Shown: piece by piece, positions 16,228-24,523 of the stretch
Position numbering within the stretch: the first letter of the stretch is position 1
How the letters are laid out: each line of letters begins with the position of its first letter
Source: Kineococcus mangrovi
Lineage (GTDB): Bacteria > Actinomycetota > Actinomycetes > Actinomycetales > Kineococcaceae
NCBI RefSeq assembly: GCF_041320705.1
Contig: NZ_JBGGTQ010000009.1
Location: 124,001 to 188,000 of the forward strand
Direction: 5' to 3'
DNA length: 64,000 nt
The notes under the pieces: model-generated
Databases searched by the model: none
What the model was told of the DNA's origin: nothing
Seen by the model: the letters and a program-made list of their open reading frames with translations, nothing else
Position numbers and translations under genes: made by a program

Positions 16228-16823
16228 AGGTACTGCCCCGTCCCGCCGGGGTGCACGCGCGGCATCCCGTCACCGCCCCCGGGACGTCCCTGCGGACCGG
16301 TCGCGGTCATCCCGCCGGGCAGGGCGCGCCGCATCTCCTGCAACTGCGCCTGCGCCGCCATCTGCTGGGCCACCAGAGCCGTCTGGATGCCGTGGAACAA
16401 CCCTTCGAGCCAGCCGACGAGCTGGGCCTGGGCGATGCGCAGCTCGCTCTCCGACGGGGTCTGGCCCTCGGCGAACGGCAGCGCGATCCGCCGCAGCTCC
16501 TCGACGAGATCGGTGGACAGACCGTCCTCGAGCTCGCTGAGGGAGCGCTCGTGGATCTCGGCGAGCCGGTTGCGCCCCGCCTCGTCCAGCGGAGCGGACC
16601 GCACCTCCTCCAGCAGCTGCTTGACCATGCTGCCGATCCGCATGACCTTCGCCGGCTGGGAGACCATGTCCGCCGGGCCGGGCTCGCCGTCCTCCGGCGG
16701 TTCGGCGATGCCCATGCCCTGCGGCGTCACGACGACGACGCGGGGGTCCGGGCCCTCGCCGGTCTCGCGCGGGGCGTCGGGCGGGGTCGGGTCCTCGGGG
16801 AAGGCGTGGGTCTGCTCGGACAT
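16224..16823 (-). CDS. bpa: Bacterial proteasome activator
   Basis: A 199-aa homologue of Mycobacterium tuberculosis Bpa (Rv3780, DUF2587). Bpa forms a ring that opens the 20S proteasome gate for ATP-independent degradation. The helical core (about 50-155) includes QPAKVMRIGSMVKQLLEEVR and QAQLVGWLEGLFHGIQTALV. The protein ends exactly in GQYL, the C-terminal activating tail. The acidic, Pro-rich N-terminus is longer than in mycobacteria. The proteasome genes are not in this window. Its stop overlaps the next gene. Confidence 0.93.
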   Translation of the reverse strand: MSEQTHAFPEDPTPPDAPRETGEGPDPRVVVVTPQGMGIAEPPEDGEPGPADMVSQPAKVMRIGSMVKQLLEEVRSAPLDEAGRNRLAEIHERSLSELEDGLSTDLVEELRRIALPFAEGQTPSESELRIAQAQLVGWLEGLFHGIQTALVAQQMAAQAQLQEMRRALPGGMTATGPQGRPGGGDGMPRVHPGGTGQYL

Positions 16824-16838
16824 GCCCCCATCCTGCCC

Positions 16839-17699
16839 TCAGGCCCTGCCGCGCACCTCTCGCGGCAGGGCCTGGGCCGCGGTGAGAACGGTCAGGGCCA
16901 CGACGGCCCCGGCGACGAGGTAGGACGTGGTGAGGGGGGCGCCGCCGGCGTAGACCACCACGAGCGCGGCGGCCGCGGCCCCCGGCACGACGAGCGCGAG
17001 CCGGACCAGGGCGGCACGTCGCCGCTCACCGCGGTGCGGCACCACCTGCACGAGGCAGAGGACGATCGAGCCGACCAGGGCCGAGGCGAGGACGTCGCTG
17101 ACCCGGTGCCAGCCGTCGGCGATGACGAAGGCGCCCATCGCCCCCGCGGCCACCGCCCCCGCGAGCGCCAGCGGCAGGCGCAGCCAGCGGGGCCCGGCGA
17201 CGAGGAGCCCCAGGGCCAGGCCGAGCACCGCGGACGTGTGCCCGCTCGGCAGGCTGTTGGCCGCCGAACCGTGCTCGAGCAGGTTCGGGCGTTCCAGCAG
17301 GACCAGCTTGAGCAGCTCCGTCAGCCCCAGCGTCCCGGCCGCGACGACGACACCCCTCACGGCCGCGCCGAAGCGCCCGCGCACGAGGCCCACGAGCCCG
17401 ACGACGGCCACCCCGAGGACGAGGTGCTGCGGCTGCAACCGGTCGACGAGGTCGAACGCGGTCCGCAACCACCCCGTCTCCGAACCGCGGTTCTCCAGCG
17501 CCAGGGAGTGCAGCCGGTTCTCCTCGCGCTGGCCCGGAGCCGTCCGCACGCACACGACGTACAGGACGCCGAGCGCCACGAGCTGCCCCCAGGCGGCCCC
17601 CAGCGCCACCGGGGACCAGCTGCGCCCGGTGGACGCGGATCGCGGGGGGCTCCAGGGCTGGGGCGCGGCTGTGGTGCTCACCCCACCACTCTGCGGCAC
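16839..17699 (-). CDS. PAP2-family phosphatase
   Basis: A 286-aa membrane phosphatase for lipid pyrophosphates or phosphatidic acid. The three-part signature is present: KLVLLERPN, PSGHTSAVLG and WHRVSDVLAS. About six membrane segments frame these loops. GTG 17699 is the outermost start; GTG 17681 (MSTTAAPQ) is equally likely. It lies 15 bp upstream of bpa on the same strand, so cotranscription is possible. Confidence 0.87.
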   Translation of the reverse strand: MPQSGGVSTTAAPQPWSPPRSASTGRSWSPVALGAAWGQLVALGVLYVVCVRTAPGQREENRLHSLALENRGSETGWLRTAFDLVDRLQPQHLVLGVAVVGLVGLVRGRFGAAVRGVVVAAGTLGLTELLKLVLLERPNLLEHGSAANSLPSGHTSAVLGLALGLLVAGPRWLRLPLALAGAVAAGAMGAFVIADGWHRVSDVLASALVGSIVLCLVQVVPHRGERRRAALVRLALVVPGAAAAALVVVYAGGAPLTTSYLVAGAVVALTVLTAAQALPREVRGRA

Positions 17700-17767
17700 G
17701 CGCGCACCCCGTGCGCACCTCGGCGCGTGCAGGGAACGTGATGTTCCCGTGCACCGCCGGTCCCCCC

Positions 17768-18700
17768 TCAGCGGGAGGCGTGCTCCAGCGCGTCGAGCTC
17801 GTCGGCCGTCAGCTCCAGGTCCATCGAGGCCAGCAGCGGGGCGAGCTGCTCGACGGTGCGGGCGCTCGCGATGGGGGCGAGCACGGTCGGCCGGGACCGC
17901 AGCCAGGCCAGGGCCACCGCGGCGACGTCGACGCCGTGGGCGGCGGCGGCCTCGTCGAGCGCCCCCAGCACCCGCGGCCCGCGGGGGGAGTCGAGGTAGG
18001 AGGAGGCCTTCGCCTGCCGCTGCGACTCAGCGAGCCGGCCGGGGCGGTACTTGCCGGTGAGGAAACCCGACGCGAGGGAGGAGTACGGCAGCGAGGCGAG
18101 CCCGTTGGCCTGCGCGACGGGCAGCGCGTCGCGCTCGTACTCCTCGCGCTCGAGGAGGTTGTAGTGGTTCTGCACCGCGACGTAGCTGGCGAAGCCCTCG
18201 CGCCGGGAGGTCTCCAGCGCCTCGGTGAGACGTGAGCCCGTGTAGTTCGAGGCGCCGATCGCGCGGACCTTGCCGGCGGTGACGAGCTCGTCGAACGCGC
18301 CGAGCGTCTCGGCCAGCGGGGTGTCGCGGTCGTCCTCGTGCGCCCAGTACAGGTCGATGCGGTCGGTCTGCAGGCGCTGCAGCGACTCGTCGACGGCCCG
18401 GCGGACGTTCTCGGCGCCCAGACCGGCGCGGTCGGCCTTCTTGGCGACCTTGGTGGCGATGACGACCTGGTCGCGCTTGCCGGACTTCGCCAGCCAGGTG
18501 CCGATGATCGTCTCGGAGATCCCGGCGCCGCCGTCGGACCACGCCGAGTACACGTCGGCGGTGTCGATGAAGTCGCCGCCGCCCTCGACGAAGGCGTCGA
18601 GGACGGCGTGCGAGGTGGGTTCGTCGGCCGTCCAGCCGAAGACGTTGCCGCCCAGGTTCAGCGGACGGACGTCGAGTTCAGAGGTGCCGATGCGTGTCAT
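17768..18700 (-). CDS. Aldo/keto reductase
   Basis: A 310-aa NADPH-dependent TIM-barrel oxidoreductase. Catalytic residues are D, Y, K and H in DTADVYSAW, the ATKVAKK lysine and LYWAHEDD. The C-terminal ALAWLRSRPTVLAPIASAR binds cofactor. ATG 18700 gives MTRIGTSELDVRPLNLGGN, the normal family N-terminus. The long open frame continuing upstream is antisense to other genes. Substrate is unknown. Confidence 0.88.
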   Translation of the reverse strand: MTRIGTSELDVRPLNLGGNVFGWTADEPTSHAVLDAFVEGGGDFIDTADVYSAWSDGGAGISETIIGTWLAKSGKRDQVVIATKVAKKADRAGLGAENVRRAVDESLQRLQTDRIDLYWAHEDDRDTPLAETLGAFDELVTAGKVRAIGASNYTGSRLTEALETSRREGFASYVAVQNHYNLLEREEYERDALPVAQANGLASLPYSSLASGFLTGKYRPGRLAESQRQAKASSYLDSPRGPRVLGALDEAAAAHGVDVAAVALAWLRSRPTVLAPIASARTVEQLAPLLASMDLELTADELDALEHASR

Positions 18701-18750
18701 GCCGTCAGGCAACCACGACCCGGCGCCGCCGACACCCGGACGGGACGGTC

Positions 18751-19575
18751 TCAGAAGTCGGTGCTGGTGCTCAGCTCCCGCCACACGTTGACCTCCGAGC
18801 GGCGCTGCTCCAGCACGCCCTCGATGGCCGACAGCGCGTCGGAACCCAGGAACACCGCCGACGGCGGGTTCTCCGCCTCGGCCAGCGCGATCATCGCCTC
18901 GGCGGCCTTCGCCGGGTCGCCCGGCTGGGTCCCGTGGGCGGTGTCGTTCTCGATGCGCCGCGGGCCGGCCGTGTCGGCGTAGTCGGCGATGGGTTCGGGC
19001 GACTGCGTCAGCGAGCGACCTGCGAAGTCGGTCCGGAACCCGCCGGGCGCGACGATCGTGACGGAGATGCCCAGGGGCGCCAGTTCGGTGCGCAGCGAGC
19101 GGGACACCGCCTCCAGCGCCGCCTTGGCCGCGGCGTAGTAGCCGGACCCGGGCGGGCAGACGTGCGCACCGATCGAGGAGACGTTGAGCACCGTGCCGCT
19201 GCGGCGCTCGCGCATCCCCGGCAGGACGGCCTTCAGGACGGAGGTGGCGCCGAAGACGTGGGTGGCGAACAGCTTCTCGACGTCCGCGTCCACCCCCTCC
19301 TCGACGGCGGCGCGGTAGCCGTAGCCGGCGTTGTTGACGACGACGTCGATGCCGCCGAAGCGTTCCTCGGCCCGGCGGACGGCCTCGGTGACCTGCTCGG
19401 GGGAGGTGACGTCCAGGGACAGGGCGAGGGCGGTGTCGGGGTGGCCGGCCGCGATGTCCTCGACCCTGGAGGCGTCGCGGGCGGTGACGACGGCGCGGTG
19501 GCCGCGGGCGAGGACGGCTTCGGCCAGCGAGCGACCCAGGCCGGTCGAGCAGCCGGTGATGAACCAGGTGGACAT
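18751..19575 (-). CDS. Short-chain dehydrogenase/reductase
   Basis: A 274-aa classical SDR. The cofactor motif TGCSTGLG, NNAGYG, catalytic Ser in NVSSIGA, and YYAAAK (Y and K of the YxxxK pair) are all present. DARDAS-like residues after strand 2 suggest NADP preference. It lies 50 bp upstream of the aldo/keto reductase on the same strand, and the two may form an operon. Confidence 0.88.
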   Translation of the reverse strand: MSTWFITGCSTGLGRSLAEAVLARGHRAVVTARDASRVEDIAAGHPDTALALSLDVTSPEQVTEAVRRAEERFGGIDVVVNNAGYGYRAAVEEGVDADVEKLFATHVFGATSVLKAVLPGMRERRSGTVLNVSSIGAHVCPPGSGYYAAAKAALEAVSRSLRTELAPLGISVTIVAPGGFRTDFAGRSLTQSPEPIADYADTAGPRRIENDTAHGTQPGDPAKAAEAMIALAEAENPPSAVFLGSDALSAIEGVLEQRRSEVNVWRELSTSTDF

Positions 19576-19648
19576 GACCGCACCCTGTCACCTGACGCCG
19601 CCCCTGTCTGCCCGGGACCGCCGCGGACCCGTCGGGTAGAACGGTGGG

Positions 19649-20887
19649 GTGACCACGCTCACCGAGGGCGGCAACGCCCCGCTCACCGGTTCGTCCCTGC
19701 AGGTGCGCGTCGAGGGGCCGGTCGACGTCACCGCTCTCGTCGTGAACCCCGACGGCAAGGTCGGCGGTGACGCCGACATGGTGTTCTTCAACCAGCCGTC
19801 CGCACCGGGGGTGCGGCTGGACGGGCGGGCGCTCGCGCTCGACCTCGATGCGTTGCGCCCGGGGGCCGACCGGGTCGTCGTCGTGGCCAGCCCCGAGGCC
19901 GAGGGGGCGACGTTCGCCGGCGCGCGGGTGCGGCTGAGCGTCGAGGACGGGTCCTCGACGCTGGAGTTCACGCCGTCCCGGCTCGGTGCCGAGACGGTCG
20001 TCGTGCTCGCCGAGGTCTACCGGCGGGGCGGGGCGTGGAAGGTGCGCGCCGTGGGACAGGGGTACGACGACGGTCTCGCGGGCCTGGCGACCGACTTCGG
20101 GGTCGACGTCGACGAACCCGTCGACGAACCGGCCGCCGAACCCGCCCCCGTGCCCCCCGCGGTGAACTTCACCAAGGGCGAGGAGAAGCTGCCCGTCGAC
20201 ATGCGCAAGGCGCTGAACCTGCGCAAGCAGCAGGTCGCGCTCGTCCTCACCAAGCACCGCATGACGGGGCTGCGGTGCCGGGTCGTCGTCGTCCTCGACG
20301 TCTCCGGCAGCACCAGTTCCCTCTACCGCAGGGGCGTGTTCTCCCGGGCCGTGGAACGGGTCGCGCCCGTGGCCGCGCAGGTCGACGACGGCGCCGAGAT
20401 GCAGGCGTGGGCGATGGGTGGGCGCGCGCAGCGGTTGGAGGACATCACCATCGGGGACCTCCCGACGTGGCTGCAGACGTACACCGCCAAGCGGTACACC
20501 GGGGCCGAGGGCTGGAACAACGAGAAGGCCGTCATCGAGGACGTCGCCCGCTACGTCGCCCGCGAACCCCTCGACATCCCCACCCTGGTGCTGTTCTTCC
20601 ACGACGGCGGGGTCACGGACGACAAGGGCACGGAGAGAGCGTTGCGCGCCGTGGAGCGCGAGCCGGTGTTCTGGCAGTTCATCGGCATCGGCCGCAGCGA
20701 CTACGGCATCCTCGAGAAGCTCGACACCCTCACGGGTCGCCGGCACGACAACACGGGGTTCTTCGCCCTCGACGACCTCGACACCGTGAGCGACGAGGAG
20801 CTGTACGACCGGATCCTGCAGGAGTTCCCGAGCTGGGTGCGGTCGTACTACCCCTCCGGGGCCCCGGCGCTGCAGGGCCTGTCCTGA
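19649..20887 (+). CDS. TerD-like plus VWA domain protein
   Basis: A 412-aa fusion. The N-terminal part (about 1-170) is TerD/stress-protein-like, with LVVNPDGKVGGDADMVFFNQ and VRLDGRALALDLDAL. A Pro/Glu linker (about 150-172) and a VWA domain (about 210-405) with a MIDAS DVSGSTSS motif follow. Tellurite-resistance gene products of this type couple calcium- or metal-binding modules to membrane stress responses. GTG start. The GNAT at 20889 begins one base after the stop, so they are cotranslated. Confidence 0.85.
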   Translation: MTTLTEGGNAPLTGSSLQVRVEGPVDVTALVVNPDGKVGGDADMVFFNQPSAPGVRLDGRALALDLDALRPGADRVVVVASPEAEGATFAGARVRLSVEDGSSTLEFTPSRLGAETVVVLAEVYRRGGAWKVRAVGQGYDDGLAGLATDFGVDVDEPVDEPAAEPAPVPPAVNFTKGEEKLPVDMRKALNLRKQQVALVLTKHRMTGLRCRVVVVLDVSGSTSSLYRRGVFSRAVERVAPVAAQVDDGAEMQAWAMGGRAQRLEDITIGDLPTWLQTYTAKRYTGAEGWNNEKAVIEDVARYVAREPLDIPTLVLFFHDGGVTDDKGTERALRAVEREPVFWQFIGIGRSDYGILEKLDTLTGRRHDNTGFFALDDLDTVSDEELYDRILQEFPSWVRSYYPSGAPALQGLS

Positions 20888-20888
20888 C

Positions 20889-21392
20889 GTGCCTGCCCTC
20901 GTCGTCCCGCGCTCGTCGGTGGCGGACTCGATCCGGCGCGCGGTGCGGGCCGGGGAGTGGGACGACCACCCCGCCTACGCCGGTGTCGCCGGTACCGACG
21001 ACGCGCAGTTCGACGACTGGGTCGACCGGCTCGCCGCCGACGCCCGGGAGGGCACCCCGCGACCGGAGGGTTTCGTCCCCTCCACCAACCTGTGGTGGGT
21101 GGAGGGGGCGGAGTACCTGGGCCGCGTGCAGGTGCGGCACCGCCTGACCCCGCGGCTGCGCGACCTCGGCGGTCACGTGGGCTACTGGATCGTCCCCGCC
21201 GCGCGGCGTCGTGGGCACGCCACGCGGATGCTCGCAGCCGCGCTGCCCGTCGCGAACGCGCTGGGGCTGGAGTGCGTCCTCGTCACGTGCGACGACGACA
21301 ACGTGGCCTCGCGGAAGGTGATCGAGGCGAACGGCGGGTTGTTCCAGGAGCGTCGTGGGGTGAAGCTGAGGTTCTGGGTCCCGACGGGCTGA
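20889..21392 (+). CDS. GNAT-family N-acetyltransferase
   Basis: A 167-aa acetyl-CoA-dependent acetyltransferase. GGHVGYWIVPAARRRGHATRM contains the Q/RxxGxG/A-type acetyl-CoA loop, and VLVTCDDDNVASRKVIEANG is the conserved C-terminal block. The length is normal. It is directly downstream of the TerD-VWA gene. Confidence 0.88.
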   Translation: MPALVVPRSSVADSIRRAVRAGEWDDHPAYAGVAGTDDAQFDDWVDRLAADAREGTPRPEGFVPSTNLWWVEGAEYLGRVQVRHRLTPRLRDLGGHVGYWIVPAARRRGHATRMLAAALPVANALGLECVLVTCDDDNVASRKVIEANGGLFQERRGVKLRFWVPTG

Positions 21393-21405
21393 TCGGCGTC
21401 CCCCG

Positions 21406-22512
21406 TCAGCCGCCGAGCCCTCCCGCCCACGCCTCGCTCGTCGTCGTGACCGGCCGGCCCGTGCGGACGGCCTCGTCGACCGCCAGCCCCAGCAGGTGGT
21501 CCTGCGCGGCCTCGGCCAGCGGGTACGGTCCGGGGCCCTCGCCCCGGGCCCAGGCCCCGGCGCGCTGCAGCAGGAGCGTCAGGGCGATCTCCTCGTCCGA
21601 CAGCCGCGAGCCCGTGAAGGGGTTGCGGAACACCACTCGCCCCTCGAACGCGATCTGGTCCAGGTCCAGACCCTGCACGTCCTGCCGGTGCCCGGTCTGG
21701 CGCCGTTCCAGCGACGAGGTCAGGACGGTCGTGGCGTCGGCCAGGCGCACCACGCGGTCGTCGACGAGTTCGCCCAGGCTGCCGCGGACGACCAGCCGGC
21801 GGGCCCGCAGGGGGTTCCGGGTCTGCGTCTGCGTGAAGTCGTACAGCGCGCTGCGACCGTCGCCGACGTCGAACGTCGCCACGGTGGTCGTCAACGGGTG
21901 CGGCTGCGCGTCGCCCGTCCAGCCCGGGCGGGCGATCGGGTCGGCCAGGGGAGCGGTGGTGGCGCTCGCGACCACGCGCACCGGTTCCGCCCCGAGGCCG
22001 AGGAAACCGCGGATCATCGAGGTCGCGTGGTAGGTCTGCGTCGAGGACACCTGCACCGACGTCGGTCCGCCCACGGCTCCGTCCCGCACGACCCGCAACC
22101 GCGCGGCGTTGTGGGGGAACAGCAGGTACTGCTCGGCGACCTGGACGCGGCCGCTCGCACCGACCACGTCCCACAGCGCGCGCAGCCCGTCCAGGTCCGG
22201 CGCGGGGGGCGTCTCGGTGAGGACGTGAGCGCCGCGCCCCACGAGGTCGGTCACGGTCGCCGCTGCCTGCGCCGCGGGCACCACGACGAGGACGAGTTCC
22301 GGGGACGTGGCCAGCAGCCCGGCCGGGTCGTCGGCGACGCGCAGCCCGCGACCGGCCACCACCGCCTCCGCCGAGGCGCGGGAGCGCCCCAGGACGCCCG
22401 TGACCTGGAGCAGGTGGGGGACCCGGGCCACGAGGTCCAGGAACAGACCGGCCCGGTAGCCCGTGCCGACGACACCGAGGCGGAGGGGTTCGCGGCGGGG
22501 TTCTGCGTCCAC
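21406..22512 (-). CDS. Gfo/Idh/MocA-family oxidoreductase
   Basis: A 368-aa NAD(P)-dependent sugar-type dehydrogenase. The Rossmann motif is LGVVGTGYRAG. The usual EKP is replaced by ETPPAP (LTETPPAP), so the conserved lysine is missing. VAEQYLLFPHNAARL follows in the catalytic region. Members lacking the lysine can act as lyases or non-redox enzymes. It diverges from the epimerase at 22608. Confidence 0.8.
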   Translation of the reverse strand: MDAEPRREPLRLGVVGTGYRAGLFLDLVARVPHLLQVTGVLGRSRASAEAVVAGRGLRVADDPAGLLATSPELVLVVVPAAQAAATVTDLVGRGAHVLTETPPAPDLDGLRALWDVVGASGRVQVAEQYLLFPHNAARLRVVRDGAVGGPTSVQVSSTQTYHATSMIRGFLGLGAEPVRVVASATTAPLADPIARPGWTGDAQPHPLTTTVATFDVGDGRSALYDFTQTQTRNPLRARRLVVRGSLGELVDDRVVRLADATTVLTSSLERRQTGHRQDVQGLDLDQIAFEGRVVFRNPFTGSRLSDEEIALTLLLQRAGAWARGEGPGPYPLAEAAQDHLLGLAVDEAVRTGRPVTTTSEAWAGGLGG

Positions 22513-22607
22513 GTCCGCGACCGTAGACCGCCCGCCCCGGCGCCGGGTAGGGGCGGCCGCGCCGGAACTGGCCTGGCGACTTCCGGCAGGGGTGGTTGGC
22601 TGGGCGC

Positions 22608-23522
22608 ATGCGCATCTTCTTCACGGGCGGCAGCGGCAAGGCCGGCCACCACGTCGCGCCGTACCTGGCCTCCCAGGGGCACCACGTGACGAACGCCGAC
22701 CTCACCCCGCTGGGCCACCCCGACGTCACCGACCTGCGCGTCGACCTCACCGACGCGGGGCAGGTGTACTCGGCGTTGGCGGGGATGCCGACGATGGCCG
22801 ACCTCGACGGCCCCGGCGGCAGCGCGGGTGGTTCGTCCTACGACGCCGTCGTCCACTTCGCCGCCATCCCCACCATCCTGCGCGCCCCGGACGCGACGAC
22901 GTTCGCGACGAACGTCCTCGCGCACTACAACGTGCTGGAGGCCGCGACGCGGCTCGGCGTCCGCAAGGTCGTCTTCGCCTCCTCGGAGACCACGTACGGC
23001 GTCTGCTTCGCCCAGGGCGAGCGCAAACCCCTGTACGTGCCCGTCGACGAGGAGCACCCGGTCGTCCCCGAGGACTCCTACGCGATGTCGAAGGTGGCGG
23101 GGGAGGTCGTCTCCCGGTCGTTCCAGGCCCGGACCGGCGCGGACGTCTACGGCTTCCGGATCAACAACGTCATCGAGCCGGACGAGTACGCCGAGAAGTT
23201 CCCGCCGTTCTTGACCGACCCCGCGCTGCGCCGTCGCAACGTCTTCGCCTACATCGACACCCGCGACCTGGGTCAGGCGACGCTCAAGGCGCTGCAGACG
23301 GACGGCCTGGGTTTCGAGGTGTTCAACGTCGCCAACGCGGACATGTCGGTCGCCGCGACCACGCAGGAGGTCATCGAGGAGTTCTACGGGGGCGTCGAGG
23401 TGCGGCGGGAGATGGGGCGCGACGAGACGTTCTACAGCATCGAGAAGGCCCGCCGACTGCTCGGGTACGAGCCGCAGCACTCCTGGCGGGACGTGCTGGA
23501 GGACCCCCGCAGGCAGGGGTGA
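22608..23522 (+). CDS. NAD-dependent epimerase/dehydratase
   Basis: A 304-aa extended SDR. The nucleotide motif FTGGSGKAG, the catalytic ASSETTYG serine/threonine and YAMSK (YxxxK) are present. Close relatives act on nucleotide sugars or uronates. It diverges from the Gfo/Idh gene by 95 bp and may work with it on a sugar substrate. ATG 22608 gives the compact N-terminus MRIFFTGG. Confidence 0.85.
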   Translation: MRIFFTGGSGKAGHHVAPYLASQGHHVTNADLTPLGHPDVTDLRVDLTDAGQVYSALAGMPTMADLDGPGGSAGGSSYDAVVHFAAIPTILRAPDATTFATNVLAHYNVLEAATRLGVRKVVFASSETTYGVCFAQGERKPLYVPVDEEHPVVPEDSYAMSKVAGEVVSRSFQARTGADVYGFRINNVIEPDEYAEKFPPFLTDPALRRRNVFAYIDTRDLGQATLKALQTDGLGFEVFNVANADMSVAATTQEVIEEFYGGVEVRREMGRDETFYSIEKARRLLGYEPQHSWRDVLEDPRRQG

Positions 23523-23552
23523 GCCGGCTCCTGCGGGCGACGGGGGGACGGG

Positions 23553-23666
23553 GTGAGGGACCCGCGGGTGCTCGGGGCGCTGCTCGTGCTCCTCGTCGTC
23601 GTCCTGGTGCTGGTGGGGCAGTGGCTCGTCGGTGAGCTGTGGCCGATGACGGCGGAGTCGTACTGA
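23553..23666 (+). CDS. Predicted 37-aa single-pass membrane peptide
   Basis: A GTG-started frame encodes a short N-terminus (MRDPR), one long Val/Leu segment (about 6-27) and a tail ending in MTAESY. It starts 30 bp after the epimerase stop. The hydrophobic helix with charged or polar ends looks like a genuine small membrane protein, but the ribosome-binding site is weak (GGGGGGA). Confidence 0.45.
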   Translation: MRDPRVLGALLVLLVVVLVLVGQWLVGELWPMTAESY

Positions 23667-23712
23667 CCTGCGGGGTGGCACCGGAGCGGGTGGCAGCAGA
23701 GCGGGCGGAACC

Positions 23713-24516
23713 TCAGGGGACCTCCGCACCCTCCCCGTCGGTCACGACGACCCGCACCCCCGCCGCGTGGAACGGGGCGAGGGCGGAGGGCTCGGCGGCG
23801 GCGTCCGTCACGAGCGTCCAGCCGGCCGGCATCGGCGCCCACGCGTGGAACGGGCGGCGGGAGAGCTTCACCGCGTGGGCCAGGACGTGCACGCGGTCGG
23901 CCCGGCGCGCCATGAGTTCCTTCAGGCGGGTCTGCTGCTGGTCGGCCTCGCAGATCCCGTCCTCGGCGCTCACGCCGTCCGCCCCGAGGAACACCGCGTC
24001 GGCGGTCACGCGTTCGAGGGCGGCCTCGGTGAGCGGGCCCACGAAACCCTGGCTGAGGTGGCGCAGGGAACCCCCGAGGGAGACGACCTCGACGTCGTCG
24101 GCGTCCGCGAGCTCGTCGAGGACGGTCAGGCCCGTCGTGACGACGGTGAGCGGCGCGCGGCGCCGGAGTTCGTGGGCGAGCGCTCCGACGGTCGTCCCCG
24201 CGTCCAGCATCACCGTCTCGCCCGGCCGGACCTGGCGCGCGGCCCAGCGGGCGATGCCGCGCTTGGCCTCGAACGCCTCGCCGGTGCGCTGCCGCAGCGA
24301 CTGCTCGGGGTGCGCGACCGAGGGGGCGGCGCCGCCGTAGGTGCGGGTGATGAGGCCCTGGTCGCGCAACCGCGCCAGGTCGCGACGGATGGTGGACGCC
24401 GTGACGCCCAGCCGTGCCGACAGCTCCTCCACGCTCGCGATCCCGGAGGTGCTGGCCAGGTGCAGGATCTCGCGACGGCGCGCGTCGGTCCCCGAGGCGG
24501 TGGCGGGCTCGCTCAC
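23713..24516 (-). CDS. DeoR-family transcriptional repressor
   Basis: A 267-aa sugar-phosphate-responsive repressor. The N-terminal HTH (about 12-65: SVEELSARLGVTASTIRRDL followed by TRTYGGA) and the C-terminal sensor domain (LDAGTTVGAL, SLGGSL, LGADGVSAEDGI) match the family. It sits 7 bp downstream of the pdxA2-like gene on the same strand, so it is probably cotranscribed and controls this catabolic region. The effector is likely a phosphorylated intermediate of the pathway. Confidence 0.9.
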   Translation of the reverse strand: MSEPATASGTDARRREILHLASTSGIASVEELSARLGVTASTIRRDLARLRDQGLITRTYGGAAPSVAHPEQSLRQRTGEAFEAKRGIARWAARQVRPGETVMLDAGTTVGALAHELRRRAPLTVVTTGLTVLDELADADDVEVVSLGGSLRHLSQGFVGPLTEAALERVTADAVFLGADGVSAEDGICEADQQQTRLKELMARRADRVHVLAHAVKLSRRPFHAWAPMPAGWTLVTDAAAEPSALAPFHAAGVRVVVTDGEGAEVP

Positions 24517-24523
24517 GCCGGTC

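Noticed and set aside
17768-20746. A continuous 992-codon minus-strand open frame
   Set aside because: Only its last 310 codons (the aldo/keto reductase) are gene-like. The rest is antisense to the SDR intergenic and TerD-VWA gene; high GC lowers stop frequency and creates long false frames.
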